Below are positions 42,561-52,700 of a DNA stretch of 64,000 nt, in pieces. Location of the stretch: positions 13,465,994-13,529,993 of the forward strand of contig CM061223.1 of the NCBI GenBank assembly GCA_030844895.1. Direction: 5' to 3'. The number at the start of each line of letters is the position of its first letter. The first letter of the stretch is position 1. The notes below the pieces were generated by a model. It ran no database searches and was not told the DNA's origin. It was given only the letters and a program-made list of their open reading frames with translations. The stretch comes from Ambrosia x helenae (Eukaryota > Streptophyta > Magnoliopsida > Asterales > Asteraceae). A program made the position numbers and the translations under genes.

Positions 42561-42852
42561 GAACAACTTCGTATCCCGGTATTCAACGAATGGCCTTGCT
42601 GCTTTTTCTTTCCCTACTTTTGTTTTTATTTTCTTTGCTGGTTTTACAAAATCATCATCCGAATCACTCTCTAAATCTTCCTTATTTTGTTTCTTTCTCT
42701 TTTTCTCTTTATGGACTTTTTTCTTCTGGATAGCATTTTCCTTTTCACCAACCTTTTTTTGTTTCTCTATAACTTTCTTTACTTTCCTAAAATCTTTTAC
42801 AGGAGTCTGGAAATCATCATCAGACCCTGTATCCCTTGGTTGTTCTGCTTAA
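42561..42852 (-). pseudogene. Lys/Glu-rich coding fragment next to the copia break
   Basis: The minus strand has an open stretch very rich in Lys, Glu and Asp with clusters like KKKVHKEKKRKK and SDSDDD, resembling a nuclear protein's disordered region. It begins right after a splice-acceptor-like 'gtgttaag'. Possible upstream exons on the same strand are at 43660-43600 (ending in an AG|GTACG donor) and 43757-43730 (ATG then MAPKRKS and a GTAAGT donor). This could be a broken host gene fused to the copia fragment. I do not recognise the protein. Confidence 0.35.
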
Positions 42853-42899
42853 CACATAAAAAAAACAATAATGCACAATTTTACATTAGAATGCAACAA

Positions 42900-43580
42900 T
42901 GGACTAATGCGTTTTATTATATCACTGAAGGCGTTTTACTGCATAATATGACAGTCTTAGTATCATTAGTAAAACGCATCTGCGAAATTTCAAAACGCAT
43001 TTATAACAGAATCATCCAATTTTTCATACAACAGATTACTAAACATCTTATTCATCAGTAACATTAGTAAAACGAATCCATAATTAACTAAAACGCCTCC
43101 ATCAATAACAATCAGTAACATTCGTCCAACTTTAAAACACAAAAATTATCTAATGCATCAATAAATTCATAAAACGCCTCTACTAAAACTTCAAAACGCA
43201 TCTACCACTATAGATCACCAAAACATCATACTCATCAGTAAAATTAGTAAAACGCATTCATAATTACTTAAAACGCCTTTACAATCACATTCGCCCGCAT
43301 TTTCAAACAATGAATAACCTAAAACATCATATCCATTTGTATTATACTTAAAACGCCTTAATAAACTTATAAAAATCCTTTATAATCATATTTGTTCTAC
43401 TTTAAAACACATACATCATCAAATCATCTCATGCATCAATAATCAGATAAAACGCCTTTATCATAACATCTAAAACGCCTTTTATAATTCCATAAAAAAA
43501 ACATTATCAGATCCAAATGTTCATCTTTCAAATCATCAAAAAACGCCTTCAATAATTTCAAGCACATGATCTAAAACGTA
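42900..43580. repeat. Dispersed AAAACGC(C/A)T words
   Basis: The word AAAACGC followed by CT or AT occurs about 20 times in 680 bp at irregular spacing (for example near 42980, 43070, 43090, 43170, 43195, 43250 and 43268). Two early copies are inverted (GCGTTTTA near 42910 and 42932). It lies in what may be an intron of the Lys-rich fragment. Confidence 0.75.
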
Positions 43581-44232
43581 CCTGTAATGGTCCCCTTCGA
43601 TGGCCTGTCATTAGTCATTTTGCTTCTTCTTTCACTTCCTTCGTCTGTTACGGTTTTGTAGGTTTTTATCAGTTCATTGTTTTGTTATACGACCAAAATG
43701 AAAATCATAATATGAACATTTACTTACTTGATTTGCGTTTTGGAGCCATAATCCTTGTTTGATCGATTGTTATTTTGCTTCGTTCTCTTAGATGCTCTGT
43801 TTTTTGGTTTACAAATGTTTTGATTTTTGTGTGTGTTTCTAATTTTGTGAATTCCTTTTGATTATGATTAAGTAACCGTCCATAAATGAGAGATGAATCG
43901 GGCGCAATTATTAAAAAAAATCAAATTATTATAGTGGCAGTTTGTCTAATTTACCCTCCTGTTGTTAACTGCCTCCTTAAAACACTCGTGGGAAATTAAT
44001 TGTCGATGATCTTGATTAAAACGCAATGGAGGGTCAGGATGTCTTCTTACACTTTGTATTTTAAGGAGGCTTTGTACAATAGCATCTCTCCGAACCTGGA
44101 TACAACATGCAAACCTAAAACATAAAACATTCCAGACGTTTTTAGCTTTCCAGTAGTGTACGATTCAAAATAATCTTCTTGTTTCATCCGAAGTAATAAT
44201 ATTCCAAAATTTTAAACAAAATAAAATAAAAA
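43581..44232. other. Possible exon remnants, otherwise no gene
   Basis: Minus-strand exon-like pieces with GT donors at 43730-43757 and 43600-43660 are described with the Lys-rich fragment. The remainder is AT-rich with no recognised feature. Confidence 0.35.
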
Positions 44233-45387
44233 GAGAAAATTGCTCGAATGGTCCATGTGGTTTGCACTTTTTTCACCTATAGTCCCCAAGTTTTTAAAAT
44301 TACAACCATAGTCCCGAAACAGTGAAATTTTTTAACTCGGATAGTCCGTGAAGCTAACTGAGGTTAAATAATCCAGTTAAGTGGGTATGAAATTATAAAA
44401 CTACTCTTACTATAAAACAAAGAAATAATAACACTAGTGGGCCCCACATTTTATAATTAAATATATAAAAAAACCCTTAATCCCTACACCACCACCGCCA
44501 CCACCACCAACTTCATCTTCCCCACCCTATCACCGTGGCCGTACCAGAAGTCCAGAACCAGACCAGGTCTGGTCTGCCCGACCCGAACCGAACCACAACC
44601 ACCACAGCCACCATCATCATCGGCCAACACACCACCAACAACCACCCGAACCAAAGCCAACCACCGCCAATCGGACCAAAACACCACTAAGCTCCACCTT
44701 CACCCATCAACCGTAAACCACCAAAGCCGTCCCCATCATCATTTCCACCGAACACAGACCAAACCCCCAACAGAACATCATCGGCCATTATCATCATCAC
44801 AACTACCACAACCCACAGATTGTTGATTGAAGAGGAGAAAAGATTGGGTTTTACCTCCTTGAGCAGATCTGACCAAGTTGATACAGCTACCACCGTGAAC
44901 CGTCGTCGTCTTCCTCTTCCTCCTCCCAAGCTCTCTCTCTCTGCTTTCCTTCTGCGTCTCTCTCTCTCTTCGTCGTTCCTCTCCCCCCTCTCTCTCACTT
45001 AATAATAATAATAATTGGTGAAAGGGTGAAGGTGAGGGGGTTGGTTGTGGCGTTCGGCTGTCGGACCTTCGCCGGAGGCGGTGGCAGGAGCACCTCCGGC
45101 TCCTCCTCATCTCTCGAGCTCTCTCTAAGAAGCAGCAGTAGAAGTGTGTGTAGGGGTTAAAATGAGGTATGGTAGTGGGACTCACATTAAAAAAATTATT
45201 TTTTTTAAAGTAAGGATAGTTTTGTAATTTCATACTTACTTAACTTGATTATTTAACCTCAGTTAGCTCCAGAGACTATCCGAGTTAAAAAATTTCACTG
45301 TTTCGGAACTATGGTTATAATTTTGAAAACTTGGGGACTATAGATGAAAAAAGTGCAAACCACATAGATCATTCCAGCAATTTTCTC
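44233..45387. mobile_element. Mutator-like element with ~180-bp TIRs (1155 bp)
   Basis: The left end (44233-44410) and the inverse complement of the right end (45387-45210) match over about 180 bp at roughly 90% by eye, starting GAGAAAATTGCT(C/G)GAATG. The flanks are A-rich: left aaataaaaa, right aaaaaaaaa, compatible with a 9-bp TSD but not decisive. The interior (44470-45190) is GC-richer than its surroundings, with CCACCACC and CTCTCTCT tracts, like captured gene 5' sequence (Pack-MULE style). No transposase. Confidence 0.7.
44411..45209. other. Interior of the Mutator-like element, possible captured gene sequence
   Basis: It has open frames on both strands that are low-complexity (Arg/Glu/Ser or Val/Gly strings). 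CT-rich and CCACC-rich tracts resemble plant 5' UTR and first-exon sequence. I recognise no domain. Confidence 0.35.
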
Positions 45388-45563
45388 AAAAAAAAAAAAA
45401 ATAATAATAATAATAACACAAACTTAACCCCACGATCCAAAATCCAAACCCGATATCCAACTCTCAACACTCTACTCCGGCGAAACCACCGTCACAAACC
45501 ACCACACCCAATACAGATCCACCACCACTCCACCACAATTCAACCACCATAAACCACCCTATC
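45388..45563 (+). promoter_or_regulatory. 5' UTR / proximal promoter of the BIG gene
   Basis: Only 176 bp separate the Mutator-like element from the ATG. It begins with A-run and AAT repeats, then a C/A-rich stretch (ccaccac, caccacc) typical of plant 5' UTRs. No TATA box is evident, so the transcription start may lie inside or upstream of the inserted element. Confidence 0.5.
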
Positions 45564-46740
45564 ATGACCGAATCCCGTCTCATCAACAACATCCTAATCC
45601 CAGCCCTAGACAAAATCATCAAAAACAGCTCATGGCGCAAACACTCCAAACTCAATCACGAATCCAAATCCCTTCTCCAACACCTCACTTCCATTAATAA
45701 CCCTAACAACCAATCAGACACCGACACGTCATCTCAACCACCACCACTCCCTGGCGTCCTACACGATTCCGGCACCATCGAACTAACCCTAACCGAATCT
45801 GAACTTATATTAACTCCTTTTATTAATGCTTGTTATTCCGATAATGTTAAAATTGTTGAACCTGCTGTTGATTGTATACAGAAATTAATAGCGTTTGGAT
45901 ATTTACACGGTGAGGCTGATTCGACCGGTGGACCGGATGGGAAGTTGTTAGGGAGAGTGATTGAGGCGGTGTGTAAGTGTAGTGAGTTTGGTGAGGAAGG
46001 AGTGGAGTTGTTGGTGTTGAAGACGATTTTGTCGGCGGTTACGTCGGTTTCGTTGCGGATAATTGGGGATAGTTTGTTGTTGATAGTGAGGACGTGTTAT
46101 GATGTGTATTTAGGGAGTAGGTTTGTGGTGAATCAGACGACGGCGAAGGCGTCGTTGGTGCAGATGCTTGTGATTGTGTTTAGGCGGATGGAGGCGGATT
46201 CGTCGACTGTGCCGGTGCAGCCGATTGTTGTGGCGGAGATGATGGAGCCGGCGGAGAAGGGAGGAGATGGAGATGGTGATTTTGTTCAAGGGTTTATTAG
46301 TAAGGTTATTCAAGGAATGGATGGGGTTTTGAATCGGGGACGGGTAATGTAGGTGGTAGTGGAGTGCATGATGGGGCGTTTGAGACGAAGACGTCGACGG
46401 TGGAGACGACGAATCCTGCGGATTTGTTGGATTCGACGGATAAGGATATGTTGGATGCAAAGTATTGGGAGATTAGTATGTATAAGACGGCGTTGGAGGG
46501 TAGGAAAGGGGAGTTGGCGGATGGGGAGGGGGATAAGGAGGATGATACGGATGTTCAGATTGGGAATAAGCTTAGAAGGGATGCGTTTTTGGTGTTTCGG
46601 GCGCTTTGTAAGCTGTCGATGAAGACTCCTCCTAAAGATGCGTTGGCGGACCCACAGTTGATGCGGGGAAAGATTGTTGCTTTGGAGTTGTTGAAGATCT
46701 TGTTGGAGAATGCAGGGGCTGTTTTTAGAACTAGTGAAAG
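45564..46740 (+). CDS. BIG2/BIG3: BIG exon 1 (start codon, DCB region)
   Basis: The ATG at 45564 opens 'DKIIKNSSWRKHSKL', the conserved BIG N-terminus. The frame shifts by one base after 'MDGVLN' in the run CGGGGACGGG and continues as a conserved acidic linker and 'LLDSTDKDMLDAKYWEIS'. Donor AAAG|GTACTT, phase 2. Confidence 0.9.
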
Positions 46741-49700
46741 GTACTTGCTTAAGCTTTGATTTATTCTTAGATGTTGATAGTTGGGGGATGATGATTAGTT
46801 TATTTATACCTCTTTAGCTCCTTTTAAATGTAGATGTGTTATTTAAGGATAAGGTTTGTGATGCAATGGTAGGACTTGCTCAATTTATAATGGCTTCTAG
46901 AAACAAATGCTAAAAATATGTCTGTCAAGTTGAGGCCAAATGACCATATAAAAACCTAATGAAACATCATTAGTTTTTTTTAAGTTGTAACTATATAAGG
47001 AATTTTTTATCTCCATTGGGTTTTCTTTTATAGCAGATTAGCTGTCTTTTAGTATACTAGGGTTTGGTACACATTTGTCTGAAAAAGCAAAAGCTATATA
47101 AGATTACAGGTTGACATATACAATTTTGTTTTAGCTTTTCTTTATGAAGTAAAGAAGAATTTTGTGTGTTTTGGTGATGAAACCCTTTTAGAAGCATCTA
47201 GTCATTTACATATTAGAATTCATGATTTGTGGTTCATACTCCATTCAAGAGTACTCTTAAGTCTTAAAATGGTTTATGTGGTTGTTTTAAGTCTGATTGC
47301 GGTTGCTGTGACTACTAACAAGAGCTATAAGGGGTATTTTATATGTGAATATTAGGATTTTCAGTTTATCTCTTGAGGTTTCAGGTCTAATTGTTTGCAT
47401 TGCACAATTCATGGCCATGATCTATTTGGGTGTCACGTAAGTCGTAACCTCATTTCAAGAAATTTCTAAGCTTGAAAAATCTTGGAATAAGTATTGGTTA
47501 TGGGCTTATGGCTTGATAAATGGGTAAAATTATAAATATAATATTATGTCATATAAGTATGTTGCAGTAGTTTAAGGATTGCTATAGTTGGTTTCATTCT
47601 AATCATTAGCCAATGTGGTTTTCTAACACTTGCAATGTTACTATTGGAGTTACCTTGCATTAGAAGTTAACCTGAAATTTCGCAGTTGGCATTTTGAGGG
47701 ACATGACATCCCAATTTTAACGACTTGGTTTGCAGTTTTAGTTATTTGTTTAAGTAGTTTATTATTCTTACCATCATTACCGTCTCCATTCTACTAAAAA
47801 CTAAGTATTCACACACATAATATCATTTCTAATAGTCCATGGAACCTAATATCTATTTACCAATTACTCATAAGCTTTTTTAGTTTAATATGATTAGTTA
47901 TTTTTGTTTCTTTTTATCAATAGAGAACCTAAAATGATAAATCATTTTTGGAAATGTGTATTTGGTTAGAAAACAACCTTCGATTTTCTTAATATGAAGT
48001 TATGCTAGTCATTTTATTTTCTTGGTAATGTCTATGATGTAATCCCAAAATTTTACATGATTATTCCTTGGTACATGCACCAACATTACAAAACTCTTGA
48101 GTTCTTGATTGGACCCTATGATACCTTTCCCTGAAGACCTCCTGAGATACCTCTACATGAGTACATCCAGAGCATGACATTCTAATGTAGTAATGTTAAG
48201 TTAATAGTGACACTTCACTTGCTCCTTTATTTTTCTCTCTTTACATTCCGTCCTTTACTATTAGGCTAGTTATATAATTATTGTATCTTGAAGGTATCCA
48301 AGTGTAACATTATACGCTAACTCTATATATAGAGACCTATGTAACCCTATAATACACAATCAATATAGAATTACAATTCTGGCTTAACTTTCACCCTCTT
48401 TGGTTTCACAACCAGAAATGTAAGTGCAAGAAGGGGCTTTGAAGTCCTTTATACACTCTTCCTAAGAATGTTAGGCCGTAGGATCACTAAATGTAGGCAT
48501 AGCTTTACTGTTCCGTTTAGACGCAATATGTAATGTGGCTCCTAATGGTGAGTTCTTTTTGGTCACCAAGCTATAAATAATTAGTTCATTGATTTGGTGA
48601 TGATATTCTGCATCACCAACTCCATTCGGTATCTGTATCGATGCATGTAAGTCCAGTAAATTATAACAATTATATGTTGGCTATCCTTGATGTGCCAAAT
48701 TTATTTCATTCTTACCTGTATCTTCCTTAGGTTGCTTGCCCTGTGCCCCTGTTCACTAACTTAGAATTGTTAACCAAGTGGCCTTTAGCCTTATGGTACC
48801 AGTGGATCCCTACAACCCTTGGGTTGTGATGTCAAATAGGTTGTGATGTCAAATATCATCAAGGAGATTGGTTATCGGTATGTTGAGCATCAAAGCAAAA
48901 TAACATAGAAATATAGATTATAGAATAGACATTAGATGTCGTAACTTCTTGTTTACTTATAATGTGTCATTTCAGCTTCAGGATATGTTTTATATCTAAC
49001 CAGTCAAACAGGTAAATTTTATGAACTAGCTTAACGGAAACAGGCCAAGTGGGTCAATCAGGTTGATTGGTTGAAGGTCGTTGGTAGTGTATTTCTATTG
49101 CTTAAAACTTTCTAAATCCTTTTATTTGAAAACTTTAGAGTTAGTTTTGGCGTTTTGCAATCATATTTGACACACTAGTTATTTGTGACTAACTTCAAGT
49201 TTAAAATGAAAAGTTTTTTGGATGAACCCAACTAGACCTGTATCAATGGAACCAGGTAACTGATCAACGGTCTTCAAAGAAACCTATACCCTTATTCACA
49301 ATATATTTGCATTCAGCAACCCTCTTTGTTCACTTGATTCCCTTTTGGAAGGGTCCAGTGTATAACACTTGTTTGATGACATGCGAGTTTTGTAAATTTT
49401 AAAATCTGCTTGCCGTAGTTAGTTGATGCATTGCTTCCATTTTTGACTGTATATATTTTCAATTGCATGCTAATCTTTTCTTTCTATTGGCGAGCAGGTT
49501 TTTAGGAGCCATTAAGCAGTACTTATGCTTGTCTTTGCTCAAGAATAGCGCATCAACCCTTATAATTGTATTTCAGCTCTCTTGCTCAATTTTCATTAGC
49601 TTGTTGTCAAGATTTAGAGCTGGCTTGAAGGCAGAAATTGGAGTATTTTTTCCTATGATTGTTCTCAGAGTTCTAGAGAATGTTGCTCAACCTAATTTTC

Positions 49701-52700
49701 AGCAAAAGATGATAGTACTGCGATTTCTAGAAAGATTATGTGTTGATTCGCAGATTTTAGTTGATATATTTGTCAACTATGATTGTGATGTCAATTCATC
49801 TAACATTTTTGAAAGGTATGGTATGGTAGCACATTGACATTTATATGGATCACCTTGGAAACTATAGTGTTGATCATGCTCTAATTTTTCTCACAGAATG
49901 GTCAATGGACTTCTTAAGACTGCCCAAGGTGTCCCACCTGGAGTTGCAACTACACTTTTACCACCTCAGGATACTACCATGAAACTAGAAGCTATGAAGT
50001 GTTTAATTGCGGTTTTAAAATCAATGGGAGATTGGGTGAATAAACAATTACTCATTCCCGATCCTCATTCTACAAAGAAACTTGAGCTTGTGGATAACAT
50101 TCCTGAAACTGGAAATCCTTCCATAGAAGATGGAATTACAAATGACCATGGGCTTGTTGAGGGCTCTGATTCTCAGTCTGAACCCTCCAGTGAAGTTTCA
50201 GATGCTTCAATAATCGAGCAACGTCGAGCTTACAAACTCGAACTTCAAGTAAATATTTCACATTTTGTTATTCGTCTATTGATTTGATAGCTCTCTAATT
50301 TAGAATTAATGGCAGGAAGGTATATCACTTTTTAACCAGAAGCCTAAAAAGGGATTGAATTCTTGATCAGTGTGAATAAGGTGGGGAGTTCACCTGAAGA
50401 AATTGCAGAGTTTCTGAAAAATGCATCTGGTTTAAACAAGACTTTGATTGGTGATTATCTTGGTGAAAGAGAAGATTTACCACTAAAAGTAATGCATGCA
50501 TACGTTGACTCATTCGACTTTCATGGCATGGAGTTTGATGAAGCAATCAGAGTCTTTTTAAGGGGCTTTAGGTTACCTGGTGAAGCACAAAAAATTGATC
50601 GAATTATGGAAAAATTCGCTGAACGTTACTGCAAATGCAATGCAAAAGTATTCACTAGTGCTGACACAGCATATGTTCTTGCTTACTCTGTTATAATGCT
50701 CAACACCGATGCTCACAATGCCATGGTCAAAAATAAGGTATCATCATTTATCATACTTAATACTGATTTTGACCTAAAAGTTTTTCTAATATCGGATATG
50801 ACTAAGTTATGCAGATGTCAGCCGATGATTTTATAAGAAACAATCGTGGCATAGATGATGGAAAAGACTTACCTGAGGAGTACCTTAGATCATTATTTGA
50901 ACGCATATCAAAAAATGAAATTAAAATGAAAGAAGACGATTTCGCCCTTCAACAGAGGCAGTCTGTAAACTCAAACATGTTTTCGAGTTTAGACAGTATT
51001 TTGAATATTGTGGTGCGTAAGAATTTCGAAGAAAGCCAAACAAGTGATGATCTTATGCGACACATGCAAGAACAGTTTAAAGAGAAAGCCCGCAAATCGG
51101 AGTAAGTTGAATCATCTATCTTTCAGATTTTCTGTCTGGTTTCTTTTCCTTACGATATTTATCACTAACCATTTTTTTTTTGTATTTACTTATATCAACT
51201 GTTTGTAGGTCAGTTTTTTATCCTGCAACAGACGTGTTTATACTTACATTCATGATAGAGGTTTGCTGGGCTCCTATGTTAGCTGCCTTTAGTGTTCCTC
51301 TTGACCGAAGTGATGATGAGATAATAATCTCTCTTTGTTTAGAAGGCTTTCGTTCTGCTATCCATGTGACATCAGCAATGTCCATGAAGACGCACAGAGA
51401 TGTTTTTTTAACATCCCTTGCAAAGTTTACTTCCCTTCATTCACCTGCTGATATAAAACAAAAAAACATAGAAGCTATCAAGGTTTTTATCGTTTGTTAT
51501 TAACATATTAAATCTTCTAATTATATATACACACATTTTCATTGTTTTCTTTATTATTTCACAGGCAATAGTTACAATTGCAGATGAAGATGGGAATTAT
51601 CTACAGGATGCCTGGGAGCATATTTTAACATGCGTTTCACGGTTTGAGCATCTGCATCTATTAGGAGAAGGGGCTCCTCCAGATGCCACTTTTTTTACTG
51701 TTAATCAGAACGAATCTGAAAAGTCAAAACAAACAAAGTCTAACATTCTTCCTGTTCTTAAAAGAAAGGGAGCTGGGAGGATACAGCAAGCAGCTGCAAC
51801 AACAAGAAGAGGTTCATATGATAGTACTGGCATTGGTGGTAATACTTCTGCAGGTATCACAGCTGAACAGGTTAATAATTTGGTCTCCAAGTTGAACATG
51901 TTGGATCAAGTTGGCGAAATGAATCGAATATTCATAAGGAGTCAGAAACTTAACAGCGAGGCAATAGTTGACTTTGTAAAAGCATTGTGCAAGGTGTCTA
52001 TGGAGGAATTAAGATCTACATCTGATCCACGAGTGTTTAGTCTTACCAAAATAGTTGAAATCGCGTATGAATCTTGCTCTTTTATCAATCAGTTACTTGG
52101 TGATAAGGCTGGGGTTGGGTTAGATGACTTGACACACTTTTCCAAAGTTCAATTTTATTTGTAATAATCAGGGTGTCAGAGATGATTAAATAATCACATT
52201 ATTTTCAACAGTATTTTAAATTATCGTATAAAGTGATTTAAGAGGGTTAATTAAAAGTACACTTTGGGCGAACTTCTAGCCAATCAGCTCATTTGCCCTT
52301 TTTTCTTTTAAGCTATTTTTTTACTCATTTGAGATAGAATACAACTCGAATTGACCCATTTGTAAGTACATGGGTCGAAATGGCCACCTCTTCTTGAAGG
52401 TATCAGAGGGCTCTGATAGAGGTGACAGATATGAGTCATTTTATAATGAACAAGTCAAATCACGCTGTATTTTCTCGAAAGTGGGTCAAAGAGGTAAATG
52501 ATTATTTTAAAGATAAACAGGGAACGGGTTAGATGGGCTGAAAGTCACCAACCTTATTATTATTATTATTTTTTATTATAATTGTAGTAGTATTGTTTTT
52601 TTAAATTATAATTATCTGATTGATTATTTGTAAAAATGGAGACAAGTGCTTGTGTTTCAACCCAACCATCCTGTTTCAATCAGTACTAAAATGACCCATT

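Noticed and set aside
42442..43061. Phe/Ser-rich plus-strand frames
   Set aside because: They are the complement of the Lys/Glu-rich minus-strand fragment and of the copia linker.
44484..45233. Arg/Glu- and Gly/Val-rich frames within the Mutator-like element
   Set aside because: Low-complexity translation of CT- and CCACC-rich DNA; no domain, and several frames overlap.
46110..46622. Frames of odd composition (Arg/Trp-rich plus, His/Pro-rich minus) over BIG exon 1
   Set aside because: Alternative-frame and antisense translations of the conserved BIG exon.
48290..48400. Possible retroelement LTR in BIG intron 1
   Set aside because: A TATA-like palindrome and LTR-like phrases are present, but no termini, PBS or TSD could be found.
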